In this document: positions 47,711-59,343 of the stretch, in pieces
Layout of the letters: the number at the start of each line of letters is the position of its first letter
How positions within the stretch are numbered: position 1 is the stretch's first letter
Source of the DNA: Pleomorphomonas sp.
GTDB lineage: Bacteria; Pseudomonadota; Alphaproteobacteria; Rhizobiales; Pleomorphomonadaceae
Assembly (NCBI GenBank): GCA_029976075.1
Contig: JARKNW010000029.1
Location: 1-64,000, forward strand
Direction of reading: 5' to 3'
DNA length: 64,000 nt
The notes under the pieces: model-generated
Told to the model about the DNA's origin: nothing
The model's database searches: none
Seen by the model: only the letters and a program-made list of their open reading frames with translations
Translations under genes and position numbers: made by a program

Positions 47711-47805
47711 GCGATCCTCGATCCATTGATCGAACGCACTAGGGGCGCGAGCAAACGCACAATCACGCGCGCCTCCCGACAGGAGGACACACGTGTCGCG
47801 TCAGC

Positions 47806-47951
<146 letters not shown>

Positions 47952-48022
47952 TTCACCGCCAACAAAGGCAGTAGCCAAAAGCATAGGCATGACGATCCGG
48001 CAGCGCAAGATCGGATCGCTTA

Positions 48023-48062
48023 CGAAGCGCGCCGCGCACGCGATCGTGTTCGGCGCGCTTCG
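48023..48062. repeat. long GC-rich inverted repeat between the ABC transporter operon and the FMN riboswitch
   Basis: CGAAGCGCGCCG / CGGCGCGCTTCG perfect 12 bp, with inner CACG/CGTG. Confidence 0.8.
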
Positions 48063-48068
48063 TTGACG

Positions 48069-49031
48069 TTACTTTGCCGTAAAGGCAACGGGCGCCACGA
48101 GATCCTTACGGATGTCGATTGCCCGATCTTTCGGCAGCATTCCATTGTCGATCATGAAGGTCTGATCGCTCTCGAGATTGGTGATGTCGGCATCGGTCAG
48201 CGTCGGCGTGAAATCGTAGAGCGGCAGTTGGGCCTTGGCGTCCTCGACCGAGATCTTCTGCTCGTCAGCTGCGATCTTCAGGGCTTCGTCGGGCTTGGCC
48301 GCCAGGAAATCGAGCGATTTGCGGTGGGCGGCGAGGTAGGCGTCGACAAGGTCGGGGTGGGCGTCGATGAACTTGCCAGACGCGGCAATCACCGTCGTTG
48401 GGTGAATGAGGCCGTCGCCAGTGGCGAGCGTCTTGCCGCCGGCTTTCTCAACGGCGATGGCATTGTTGCCGGCCAGCGTCGCCACGTCGATCTGGCCGGA
48501 CAGCAGTGCAGCGCGAGCGGTCGGCAGATCCATGTTGATGTAGTCGACGTCATTGATGGTCAGGCCCGTAGAGGCGAGAGCCGCCGCCAGGAGCTGATGC
48601 AGCGTCGTGCCCTTGGGGCCGGCGATCTTCTTGCCCTTGAGATCTGCAAGCGTCGTGGGGCCATCGGCGCGGGTCATCAGCGCGAAGGCCTTGGGCGAGC
48701 GCGAATAGACGGCGATTATCCTGAGGTCGACGCCATTGGCCTTGGCGAGGATGGCCGAGGCTCCGCCCAGCACCGATGCGATGTCTATGGCGTCGGCAGC
48801 GATGGCCTCGGTCTGCTTGGCTCCAGAAGTGATTTCCGGGCGTTCGATCTTGATGCCCTTGGCGCCGAAGTCGGCTTCCAGAATGCCCTCGTGCTTCTCG
48901 ACAATCGACGGCACGTTGAACGGTGCCGTGACATAGGTGACGCGCAACGTTTCAGGATCGCTCGCAAACGCTGATGAGAAGGTGCTTGCAACGAGTGCGG
49001 ACGCGAGTGCGAGGCGGATGAACGGCTTCAT
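48069..49031 (-). CDS. NitT/TauT/SsuA-type ABC transporter substrate-binding protein
   Basis: Signal peptide; PSIVEKHEGILEADFGAKGIKIE, AADAIDIASVLGGASAILAKANGVDLRIIAVYSRSPKAFALM. Confidence 0.85.
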   Translation of the reverse strand: MKPFIRLALASALVASTFSSAFASDPETLRVTYVTAPFNVPSIVEKHEGILEADFGAKGIKIERPEITSGAKQTEAIAADAIDIASVLGGASAILAKANGVDLRIIAVYSRSPKAFALMTRADGPTTLADLKGKKIAGPKGTTLHQLLAAALASTGLTINDVDYINMDLPTARAALLSGQIDVATLAGNNAIAVEKAGGKTLATGDGLIHPTTVIAASGKFIDAHPDLVDAYLAAHRKSLDFLAAKPDEALKIAADEQKISVEDAKAQLPLYDFTPTLTDADITNLESDQTFMIDNGMLPKDRAIDIRKDLVAPVAFTAK

Positions 49032-49783
49032 TGTTTCCTCCTTGAGTTGTTTGTTCTGATAAGTGGGTCGGTGTCGCCGACGAGCCGGGCGAGAATGTTG
49101 CGTCGGTGGTCGACAAGGGCCTGGTCGGTTGCTTCTCTCGGAAACGGCATGTCGATGAAAACGCGGTCGACGACGCGGCCGGCTTCCATTTCGATGACGC
49201 TCTCGCCGAGCAATGCTGCCTCTTCCACGTCATGGGTGACCAACACCACCGTGGGGCGACGCTCGCGCCAGATGTCGATGAGCACGCGCTGCAGGCCGCG
49301 GCGGGTGAAGGCATCCAGTGCGGAAAACGGTTCATCTAGAAGCAGAACATCGGGATGCTGAGCGAAGGCACGAGCGATGGCAACCCGCTGCGCCATACCA
49401 CCTGAGAGCTGTCGGGGCAAAGCATGCCGCGTTTCGTTGAGGCCGACCAGCATCAGTGCCTCGTCGACGCGGGCGGCGATGTCGGTCCCGCCCAACCGAC
49501 CTTTCAGCGGAAAGGCAACGTTGGCGGCTACGTCAAGCCATGGCATCAGGCGCGCTTCCTGAAACACGATGCCCGTGCTGTGAGGACGGCCGCACTTAAT
49601 TTCGCCGGAACTTGGTTGCGTCAAACCGGCCAATAGCCGGAGCAGGGTTGTCTTGCCGCAGCCGGAGCGTCCGACGACGGTGGTAATGGTGCCGGCGCCG
49701 AAGTGTTCGCTTACGTCATCGAGCGCTCGAACCGTGCGACCCGCGACGTTGTAGTGACGGCTTGCCTCGACCAACTCAAGCAC
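49028..49783 (-). CDS. NitT/TauT/SsuB-type ABC transporter ATP-binding protein
   Basis: VGRSGCGKTTLLRLLAGL, LSGGMAQRVAIARAF, VLLLDEPFSALD; GTG start at 49783 proposed. Confidence 0.92.
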   Translation of the reverse strand: MLELVEASRHYNVAGRTVRALDDVSEHFGAGTITTVVGRSGCGKTTLLRLLAGLTQPSSGEIKCGRPHSTGIVFQEARLMPWLDVAANVAFPLKGRLGGTDIAARVDEALMLVGLNETRHALPRQLSGGMAQRVAIARAFAQHPDVLLLDEPFSALDAFTRRGLQRVLIDIWRERRPTVVLVTHDVEEAALLGESVIEMEAGRVVDRVFIDMPFPREATDQALVDHRRNILARLVGDTDPLIRTNNSRRKQ

Positions 49784-50549
49784 GGGCAGCCTCCAGATCG
49801 GCTGAAAGCCAAGGGAAGGCGTGGCCGATGAAGAGGCGGAGAACCAGATCGGACACAAGACCGATCGCACCTATCACCAGGATGCCCGCCAGCACGATAT
49901 CGGTGCGGGCGAGGTTTTCGGCATCGATGATCATGTAACCGAGGCCGGCCGAGGAAGCGATCAACTCTGCGCCAACCAGGGCGCGCCAGCTGTAACCGAG
50001 ACTGATGCGAAGCCCGACGACCAGTTCCGGCAGCGCCGAAGGCAGAATGATGCGTGTCAGGATCTCTCGACGGTTGAGGCCGGCAACCTCGCCGACCTCT
50101 ATCAACTTCGGATCGACTCCGGCAATGCCGCCACGAAAGCCGAGAAAAACCGGAAAGAAGGAGGCAAGCACGATGATGCCGAGCTTCTGTGCCTCGCCGA
50201 TACCCAGCCAGAGGATCAGCAGGGGGATCAGGGCGAGAGGCGGCACTTGCCGAACGAACTCCAGGAGCGGATCGAGCACGGCGCGAGCCAGGCGACTCGC
50301 TGACATCAACACGGCAAGAGGCAGCGCCAGCAAGACCGACAGAGCGAAACCAAGAAGCACGCGCTGGAGGCTGACCAGCGTGTGCTTGAGCAACACGCCA
50401 GAGGCGGCAAGATCGGAAAGAGCGGTCACTACCGTCGAGGGGGCCGGCAGGAGATAGCCGTTTGTCCATCCCGCCCGAACGGACAGCCACCAGATCAGAG
50501 CGACGCTGGCGAAAACGGTGGTGGAGACGAGAATACGGCGGGCGAGCAT
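49776..50549 (-). CDS. NitT/TauT/SsuC-type ABC transporter permease
   Basis: BPD transporter loop GLNRREILTRIILPSALPELVVGLRISLGYSWRALVGAELIAS; likely start MLARRILVST at 50549. Confidence 0.88.
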   Translation of the reverse strand: MLARRILVSTTVFASVALIWWLSVRAGWTNGYLLPAPSTVVTALSDLAASGVLLKHTLVSLQRVLLGFALSVLLALPLAVLMSASRLARAVLDPLLEFVRQVPPLALIPLLILWLGIGEAQKLGIIVLASFFPVFLGFRGGIAGVDPKLIEVGEVAGLNRREILTRIILPSALPELVVGLRISLGYSWRALVGAELIASSAGLGYMIIDAENLARTDIVLAGILVIGAIGLVSDLVLRLFIGHAFPWLSADLEAARA

Positions 50550-50654
50550 GGTGGCTGTTATACGTCCAAAGTCTACGGTGTCGAGGGTTATGAGGAGATC
50601 CTGAGAATGCAAATCATAAATGCCTCCAAATGCTTGCGATAAGCGTTATACCGT

Positions 50655-52100
50655 ATGAACCCTCAACGTCTCTTCGGACCCGGAATGATCGTCACCCCTC
50701 TCGACTGCTCCGATCCGATGCCCATTGCCCGGCGTTTTCGCTCGTTGCCGCGATTTGCCTTCCTCGATAGCGCGCTCGCGGGATCTGCGTTCGGGCGTTA
50801 CGCCTTTGTCGCCGCCGATCCTTTCGCCACGTTTCGCGTGGCCGACGGACAAATGTCCTGGAATGGCAAGGAGATTTCGTCGTCTCGGCCTGATGTTCGC
50901 TTGCCGGGACGCGCCATTCTGGCGGAGTTGGGACGGCGTCTGGCCCTCTATAGTCAGGCACCTGTCGCGGAACTGCCGCCGTTCCAGGGAGGCGCCATCG
51001 GCCATATCGCCTATGAGTTCGGTCGGTTGCTCGAGCACCTGCCATCGGCACCAGCGCCAACCGAAGGCGTCGCCGAGCTCGAGCTGCATTTCTACGATGT
51101 GGTCGCCGCCTTCGATCTTGTGACCGGCCGAGCCTTTCTCATCTCGACAGGTTGGCCAGAGATGGAGCCCAAGAGGCGAGAAAGACATGCGCGTGAACGG
51201 GCCGATCGGTTCATGTTGTTAATCGAAGGATCGGGTCCGGCAGAAGAGCCCTTCGTCGGGCTGAAGGATTTGACTTTCGAGGCCAGTCTCGATCGGGCCG
51301 GGTACGAGGCGACCGTGGCACGAACCCGAGAGTACATTCTCACCGGGGACATTTTTCAGGCCAACATTGCGCGACGCATCGCGAGGGACCTGCCGGCTGG
51401 CTTTGATGCCTGGGGCTATTACCGTGCGTTGCGAGCCGCCAATCCAGCCCCGTTCGCCGCTTTTCTCGATCATGGCAACGTTCAGATCGCCTCCTCGTCA
51501 CCGGAGCGACTGATCGAGGTCCGGGGAGGCCGCGTTGAAGCGCGACCGATCAAGGGCACGGCACCGCGCGCATCCGATCCGGCCGAAGACGCCGCCCTCG
51601 CGGCGGCACTCGCCGCATCGGAGAAGGATCTGGCGGAGAACGTCATGATCGTCGATCTTCTCCGCTCCGATCTTTCCGCCGTTTGCAGACCGCATACGGT
51701 AAGGGTGCCCAGTCTCTGCGGTGTCGAGACCTATGCTTCGCTACACCATCTCGTGTCGGTGGTGACCGGCGAGCTCAAGGAAGGACATACGGCGGTGGAC
51801 GCGCTTGCGGCGGTCTTTCCTGGCGGGTCGATCACCGGTGCACCCAAGATCCGAGCCATGGAGATCATCGCCGAGTTGGAGGCTGTGCCGCGCAATGTCT
51901 ACTGCGGGTCGATAGGCTATCTCGGCTTTGATGGCTCGGCCGACTTCAACATCGCCATCCGGACGGCGACTTTTGTCGGCGACCAGGTATCGCTCGGCGC
52001 CGGTTGCGGCATCACGCTGCTGTCCGGCCCCTCCGCCGAGTTCGACGAGGCCGAGCTCAAGGCAAAGCGGCTCCTCGATGCTTTTGGGAGACCGGCATGA
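50655..52100 (+). CDS. pabB: aminodeoxychorismate synthase component I
   Basis: ARPIKGTAPRA, KDLAENVMIVDLLRSDLSAVC, FPGGSITGAPKIRAMEII; PIKGT (ADC synthase-type) motif. Confidence 0.92.
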   Translation: MNPQRLFGPGMIVTPLDCSDPMPIARRFRSLPRFAFLDSALAGSAFGRYAFVAADPFATFRVADGQMSWNGKEISSSRPDVRLPGRAILAELGRRLALYSQAPVAELPPFQGGAIGHIAYEFGRLLEHLPSAPAPTEGVAELELHFYDVVAAFDLVTGRAFLISTGWPEMEPKRRERHARERADRFMLLIEGSGPAEEPFVGLKDLTFEASLDRAGYEATVARTREYILTGDIFQANIARRIARDLPAGFDAWGYYRALRAANPAPFAAFLDHGNVQIASSSPERLIEVRGGRVEARPIKGTAPRASDPAEDAALAAALAASEKDLAENVMIVDLLRSDLSAVCRPHTVRVPSLCGVETYASLHHLVSVVTGELKEGHTAVDALAAVFPGGSITGAPKIRAMEIIAELEAVPRNVYCGSIGYLGFDGSADFNIAIRTATFVGDQVSLGAGCGITLLSGPSAEFDEAELKAKRLLDAFGRPA

Positions 52101-52705
52101 TCGTCGTGCTCGACAACTACGACAGCTTCGTCGGGAACGTTGCCCGCTATCTCCGGGAACTCGGCGAACAAGTGGTCGTGTTGCGCAACGATGCCATGGA
52201 CATGGCGGGTCTCGTGGCGCTTGGCGCCGAAGCATTGGTCATCAGTCCTGGACCTTGCGGGCCGTCGGAGGCGGGCCTTTCCACGCAGGCCGTGCGCATG
52301 TTCGCGGGCCGGGTGCCCGTTCTTGGAATATGCCTTGGTCATCAATGCATCGGCGCGGCGTTTGGAGCCAGGATCGTTCGGGCTTGCGAACCGATGCATG
52401 GCCGGTCGTCACGGGTGGTCCATGATGGAACAGGCCTGTTCGGCGGACTGCCAAGCCCGCTCAGGGTGGGGCGCTATCATTCGCTCGCTGTCGAAGTCCA
52501 GGATGGTGGACCTCTCCGCGTTACGGCGCGAGCCGAGAGCGGCGACGTCATGGCCATGGCGCATAGGGAACATCCGACCTTCGGCGTGCAGTTCCATCCG
52601 GAAAGCGTGCTAACCGAGGGCGGCTACCGTTTGTTTGCCAACTTCCTTGCGCACTTGCCGGGGCGGGAAGGGCGGCTTGCCGCCGCCCCACTCAGCCCGT
52701 TCTGA
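52097..52705 (+). CDS. pabA: glutamine amidotransferase component (PabA/TrpG family)
   Basis: MIVVLDNYDSFVGNVARYL, VISPGPCGPSEAG, PVLGICLGHQCIGAAFG, FGVQFHPESV; ATGA overlap with pabB. Confidence 0.92.
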   Translation: MIVVLDNYDSFVGNVARYLRELGEQVVVLRNDAMDMAGLVALGAEALVISPGPCGPSEAGLSTQAVRMFAGRVPVLGICLGHQCIGAAFGARIVRACEPMHGRSSRVVHDGTGLFGGLPSPLRVGRYHSLAVEVQDGGPLRVTARAESGDVMAMAHREHPTFGVQFHPESVLTEGGYRLFANFLAHLPGREGRLAAAPLSPF

Positions 52706-54205
<1,500 letters not shown>

Positions 54206-54324
54206 TTCACTTATTTCCCCCTGGTTGATTTTGCGTACCTTACGCGCTTGGAGTGATGAAACACGAGCGGCCGTTGCGCGGCAATATGCTGGCAAGAAAA
54301 ACCATTGTGCATTAATGTGAAGAC

Positions 54325-55269
54325 ATGGACTGGGATCACTTCCGCGTATTTCTCGCCGTGGCGCGCGACGGTCAGCTTTCCGCCGCGGCTCGTCGGCTCG
54401 GCGTCAACCACACGACGGTGGCGCGTCGTCTCGACGCGCTGGAAGCCGAACTCGGCGCTGCCTTGTTCGAGCGGCGGCCGACAGGCTGCGTGCTGACCGA
54501 AGCAGGGGAGCGGTTGATCCCGTTGGCCGAACGCATCGAGATCGAGACACGCGCTGCCCTTGCAGCTGTTTCATCAGGAGAAACGGAGATTTCCGGTACG
54601 GTTCGTGTCGGCGCGCCGGATGGTCTCGGCAATAGTTTTCTCGCTCACGAACTGAGCCTGTTCGCCGAGCAGCATCCGGGGATCACCGTGGAACTGGTCC
54701 CGTTGCCGGTGAAGTTCTCGGTATCCCGCCGCGAGGCCGATCTGGTCGTCGAGCTGTCCCGGCCGACGACGGGGCGCCTCGTTGCCAGCCGGCTTGTCGA
54801 TTACACCCTCGGGGTCTACGCGGCGGAAAGCTATCTCGCCCACCATGGCCGGCCGGCGGTGCTCGAAGACCTGGCCGGCCATCGTCTCGTGACAGGCATC
54901 GACGACTACACCTATTCGTCGGCTCTCGATTATGCCGCCACCTTGCAGGCCTATTCGAAACGGCTCTATCGGTGCGCCGGTGCGACAAGTCAGTTCGAGG
55001 CGATTTGCGCCGGAGCCGGCATCGGCGTGTTGCACGACTTCATGGCGCTCGATGCGACGGGTTTGGTTCGCATTCTGCCGGAAGTGAGCTTTTCCCGAAC
55101 TTACTGGCTGGTTGGGCATCCTGGAGCGACGTCAATCGCAGCCGTTGCAGCCTGCCGCCGCTTTCTCATCGATGCCTTTCGCCGGCAGCGTCGGTATTTC
55201 CAACCTCAGGGGTCTTTTGGGGCATCGTTGCCTCCTCAAGTCACCGTGACTGGAAGTGAATTCCAATAA
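54325..55269 (+). CDS. LysR family transcriptional regulator
   Basis: [50 protein letters not shown]. Confidence 0.93.
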   Translation: MDWDHFRVFLAVARDGQLSAAARRLGVNHTTVARRLDALEAELGAALFERRPTGCVLTEAGERLIPLAERIEIETRAALAAVSSGETEISGTVRVGAPDGLGNSFLAHELSLFAEQHPGITVELVPLPVKFSVSRREADLVVELSRPTTGRLVASRLVDYTLGVYAAESYLAHHGRPAVLEDLAGHRLVTGIDDYTYSSALDYAATLQAYSKRLYRCAGATSQFEAICAGAGIGVLHDFMALDATGLVRILPEVSFSRTYWLVGHPGATSIAAVAACRRFLIDAFRRQRRYFQPQGSFGASLPPQVTVTGSEFQ

Positions 55270-55394
55270 CTCCGGCAAATGTAGAACAAGCTTCCGCCGT
55301 TGGTCGTTTGGTCACAAGTCCTTGCTTTGGCGAGGCCGAGACTTTCGTATAAAATGCCGGCGAGCGTTCAAGTTATTCGCGTGCGAGAAACAGC

Positions 55395-56252
55395 ATGGAC
55401 AGGGCACCGCGACAGTGGGGTGGGGCGGCGACAGGCCGTTCGGTTGCCGTCGATCTCTATTGGCATCGCCTCAGGAGCGAGGCGGAGGCCGCCATGGCCC
55501 GCGAGCCGACGCTTACGTCGCTTCTCGTTTCCACCATTATCGAACAGCCCGACCTTGCGTCGGCGCTTGCCAGTCGCCTCGGTCAGCGGCTTGCCGGTGA
55601 TGAGCTTTCCGCAGAGACCATCGCCAGGACGGTGATGAAGGTGATCGATGCCGAGTCGACGATCATGGATGCCGTCCATGCCGACCTCAAGGCGGTGGTC
55701 GAGCGTGATCCGGCATCGGGCCGGCTGATCGAGCCATTTCTGTTCTTCAAGGGCTTCTCGGCTATCGAGATCCATCGCGTCGCCCATCATCTTTGGCTGG
55801 CGGGACGACGCGATATGGCGCTGGTGCTCCAGAGCCGCTCCTCATCGGTATTCCAGACCGATATTCATCCCGGCGCCACCATCGGGCAGGGAATCTTCAT
55901 CGATCACGCGACCGGCGTGGTGATTGGCGAGACTACCGAGATCGAGGACGAAGTATCCATCCTGCAGGATGTGACGCTCGGTGGGACCGGCACGCACACC
56001 GGCAAGCGCCATCCGACCATCCGAACTGGCGTGATGATCGGCGCGGGCGCTCAGATCTTCGGACCAGTCGAGATCGGTGCCTATTCCAAGATCGCGGCAG
56101 GGTCACTGGTCACGACCGCCGTGCCGGCTCATTCGACGGCGGTTGGCACACCGGCACGCATCATTCTCGGCGATGCTCCCGACAATCCGGCGCGCAACAT
56201 GGACCAGATGCTGACGGAACGTGATTACTCCGCCTTTACCTGGGTCATCTGA
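55395..56252 (+). CDS. cysE: serine O-acetyltransferase
   Basis: FQTDIHPGATIGQGIFIDHATGVVIGETTEIEDEVSILQDVTLGGTGTHTGKRHPTIRTGVMIGAGAQIFG hexapeptide repeat. Confidence 0.95.
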   Translation: MDRAPRQWGGAATGRSVAVDLYWHRLRSEAEAAMAREPTLTSLLVSTIIEQPDLASALASRLGQRLAGDELSAETIARTVMKVIDAESTIMDAVHADLKAVVERDPASGRLIEPFLFFKGFSAIEIHRVAHHLWLAGRRDMALVLQSRSSSVFQTDIHPGATIGQGIFIDHATGVVIGETTEIEDEVSILQDVTLGGTGTHTGKRHPTIRTGVMIGAGAQIFGPVEIGAYSKIAAGSLVTTAVPAHSTAVGTPARIILGDAPDNPARNMDQMLTERDYSAFTWVI

Positions 56253-56279
56253 TTTCGGATTGCTGGTTTTATCCAATCA

Positions 56280-56314
56280 AAGCGGGCGAGCCGGATGGAC
56301 GGCGCCGCCCGCTT
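56280..56314. terminator. terminator-like hairpin between convergent cysE and dctM
   Basis: AAGCGGGCG / CGCCCGCTT. Confidence 0.6.
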
Positions 56315-56329
56315 GTTTGCATGCAAGTT

Positions 56330-57610
56330 TTAGTGAAACAGGCGTGGCAGCCATAGCGAGGCGGCGGGGATGTAGGTGACGATCATCAGCACCACGAAAG
56401 CGGCAAAATAGAACGGCCAGATGGTGCGGACCGCCTGCAAGATCGGAATCTTGGCTATGGCGCAGGTTACGAACAACACCGATCCCACCGGTGGTGTGCA
56501 TAGACCAATGCCGAGGTTGAGGATCAGAATGGCCCCGAACTGCACCGGGTCCATGCCGAAGGCGGTGACCACCGGCAGAAAAATCGGCGTGGTGATGATG
56601 ATCAGCGGCGCCATGTCCATGAAGCAGCCGAGCACTAGAAGGATCAGGTTCAGTAGCAGGAATATGACGATCGGGTTGTCCGATATGGCGCGCATGGCCG
56701 CAACCATCGCGGCTGGCACTTGCAGCAGTGCGAGAAGCCAGGCGAACGAAGCGGCGGATCCGATCACCATCAGCACCATCGCGGTGGTACGTACGGCTCC
56801 CAGTGTTGCCTCTTTGAAGTCGCCCCAGCTCATCGAGCGGTAGACCAGCAGCGTCACCAGCAATGCGTAAATGAGCGCGATGCAGGAGCTTTCGGTTGCC
56901 GTGAAAATGCCTGAACGGACGCCGCCGAAAATGATGGCGATCAGCAGAATGCCGGGAATGGCGTTGAGCACGATAGGGCCGATGTTGCGCCAGCCGGGAA
57001 AGGCTTCCGCCGGGTAACCGCGACGCCTTGCCACCCAGTAGCCGGCAACCATCAGGGATGCCGCCAGCATCAGGCCGGGAATGACGCCGGCCGTGAACAG
57101 GTCGGCGATCGATATGGTGCCGCCAGCCGAAATCGAATAGATGATCATGTTATGAGAAGGCGGAATCAGCAGCGCGATGATCGCGCCAACTGACGTTATA
57201 TTCACTGCGTAATCAACATCATATCCGCGTTTCTTCATCTGCGGAATCATCAGTCCGCCAACCGCTGACGCATCGGCGACGGCCGAGCCGGAAACGCCAC
57301 CGAACAGGGTTGAGGCGACGATGTTGACCTGTCCGAGGCCGCCGCGCAGATGTCCGACGATGGAGGCCGCCAGTCGCACGAGCTTCTCGGCGATGCCGCC
57401 ACGTACCATCACGTCACCGGCATAGATGAAGAACGGAATGGCCAGAAGCGCGAAGGCGCTGATGCCGGAGTTGAGGCGCTGCACCACGATGACGGGCGGC
57501 ATGCCCATGTAGAGGATCGTGAACAGGGACGAGATTGCCAGGCAGAAGGCGATGGGGGTGCCCAGCACCAGCAGGCCCACGAAGGAGCCGAACAGGATCC
57601 AGAGTTCCAT
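56330..57610 (-). CDS. dctM: TRAP transporter large permease (DctM)
   Basis: MELWILFGSFVGLLVLGTPIAFCLAISSLFTILYMGMPPVIV; SGSAVADASAVGGLMIPQMKKRGYD. Confidence 0.93.
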   Translation of the reverse strand: MELWILFGSFVGLLVLGTPIAFCLAISSLFTILYMGMPPVIVVQRLNSGISAFALLAIPFFIYAGDVMVRGGIAEKLVRLAASIVGHLRGGLGQVNIVASTLFGGVSGSAVADASAVGGLMIPQMKKRGYDVDYAVNITSVGAIIALLIPPSHNMIIYSISAGGTISIADLFTAGVIPGLMLAASLMVAGYWVARRRGYPAEAFPGWRNIGPIVLNAIPGILLIAIIFGGVRSGIFTATESSCIALIYALLVTLLVYRSMSWGDFKEATLGAVRTTAMVLMVIGSAASFAWLLALLQVPAAMVAAMRAISDNPIVIFLLLNLILLVLGCFMDMAPLIIITTPIFLPVVTAFGMDPVQFGAILILNLGIGLCTPPVGSVLFVTCAIAKIPILQAVRTIWPFYFAAFVVLMIVTYIPAASLWLPRLFH

Positions 57611-58146
57611 CACGTGGCGTCCTTCGACAGCGTGGCGTCCGAAACGGCAACCCCGGCGCTGTCGGGCCTGAGATGCATGTTGACGATCCGCTCTATGGCA
57701 AACAGCGTGAACAGCAGTCCGGCGCAGATCAGCGGCAGAAAGTCGGTTGCCCCAGTAATGCCGAGGCCAGGGATTCGTGTGTCCCACGTGCGAGCCGCCA
57801 ACTGGAAGCCGTACCAGGAGATGAACAGCCCGAAGATGGCGATCAGCGAAAGCGAGATCGTGTCGAGCAAGCGGTTGACCGACGGCGGCGCGATGTAGCG
57901 CAGCAGATCGAGCCCCAGATGAAAGTTTTCCCGGACACCGACCGCTGCGCCGAGGAAGATGAACCAACCCATCAGTTGGATCGCCATTGGCTCGGCGAAG
58001 GTCAGCGAGAAGTTGAGGACATATCGGCTGAATACCTGAGCGCCGACAATGGCCGTCATCAAGACCAGCGCCGTACCGGCGGCTGCCAAAGCCAAGCCGG
58101 CCAGTCTGTCGACCAGACGGAAAAGAAGGTTGTGGCGGGTTTGCAT
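57610..58146 (-). CDS. dctQ: TRAP transporter small permease (DctQ)
   Basis: Four-TM pattern, GAQVFSRYVLNFSLTFAEPMAIQLMGWFIFLGAAVGVRENFHLGLD. Confidence 0.9.
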   Translation of the reverse strand: MQTRHNLLFRLVDRLAGLALAAAGTALVLMTAIVGAQVFSRYVLNFSLTFAEPMAIQLMGWFIFLGAAVGVRENFHLGLDLLRYIAPPSVNRLLDTISLSLIAIFGLFISWYGFQLAARTWDTRIPGLGITGATDFLPLICAGLLFTLFAIERIVNMHLRPDSAGVAVSDATLSKDAT

Positions 58147-58237
58147 GGTTCCACCTCGATCCTGACGAGCCGGACGCCGCCCGGCCGTGACCGGGCGGCG
58201 GCTGAAAGCAGGCCGGACGTACCGGCTCGCGGTTCGG

Positions 58238-59212
58238 TTACTCGGTCGCCTGGATGCGGGCGACGAGATCCTTCAGCTTTGGATCGGTGATGAACTTCTC
58301 GTAGACGGGCTTCATCGCTTCGATGAAGGGACCCTTGTCGATCTGGGCGATGATCGAGCCGGCTTCGCGCACCTTGGCTTCCGATGCCTTTTCGCGGGCT
58401 GCCCAGAGCTCGCGCATCTTGGGGACGCTGTCCTTTGCGGCCTGACGGATGACGGCCTGATCCTCCGGCGAGAGCTTGTCGTAGCTCGTCTTGGCCATCA
58501 CCAGCACTTCCGGCTGCAAGGAATGCTCGGTCAGCGTGTAATGCTTTGCGACCTCGAAGTGGCGCGAGGACTCGTAAGACGGCCAGTTGTTCTCGGCGCC
58601 ATCGATGACGCCCGTCTGCAGGCCTGAGTAGACCTCACCGAACGGCATCGGCGTCGGGTTGGTTCCCATGGCCTCGGCGGTCGCCACCCACATGTCCGAT
58701 TGTTGTACGCGCAGCTTCAGGCCCTTGAGATCGGCAATCGAGGCGATCGCCTTCTTGGTGTAGATCGAGCGAGCACCCGAGTCATAATAGGCTAAGGCGA
58801 TCAGCCCCTTGGCTTCGAAAGCCTTCAGGATTTCCTCACCGATGGGGCCGTCGACCACATGGTGCATGTGATCGACCGACTTGAACACGAAGGGCAGACC
58901 GAGCACGGATGTTTCGGGTACCACATTGTTGAATTGGGCGGTTGAGACGCGATTGAAGTCGATCACTCCGAACTGCGTCTGCTCAATGGTGTCCTTTTCG
59001 GAGCCGAGCACCCCGTTATTGAACTCCTGGATCTTGATGCGCCCGCCGGTCCTCTCCTCGACCAGCTTGCCCATGTAGATCACCGCTTCGACCGTGGGAT
59101 AACCGTCCGGATGGATGTCGGCGGCCCGGAATGTGACGGTATCGGCCATGGCTGTGCTGGCGAGCCCGAAGGCCCCGACAACGCCGAGTATGTAGGTACA
59201 CTCCCGCTTCAT
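58238..59212 (-). CDS. dctP: TRAP transporter substrate-binding protein (DctP)
   Basis: Signal peptide; [83 protein letters not shown]. Confidence 0.93.
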   Translation of the reverse strand: MKRECTYILGVVGAFGLASTAMADTVTFRAADIHPDGYPTVEAVIYMGKLVEERTGGRIKIQEFNNGVLGSEKDTIEQTQFGVIDFNRVSTAQFNNVVPETSVLGLPFVFKSVDHMHHVVDGPIGEEILKAFEAKGLIALAYYDSGARSIYTKKAIASIADLKGLKLRVQQSDMWVATAEAMGTNPTPMPFGEVYSGLQTGVIDGAENNWPSYESSRHFEVAKHYTLTEHSLQPEVLVMAKTSYDKLSPEDQAVIRQAAKDSVPKMRELWAAREKASEAKVREAGSIIAQIDKGPFIEAMKPVYEKFITDPKLKDLVARIQATE

Positions 59213-59343
59213 GTCTTCCTCCCTTTGGCGGCTTGATCGGCCGCATTGCCCGCGGTCGCAGCTGGCGGGCTCAGCCCTTCAGTCCAACCGACATGGCTCC
59301 TCAACCATGGCGGAAGGTCCGCTTCGTCAATTGGGACGGCCGG

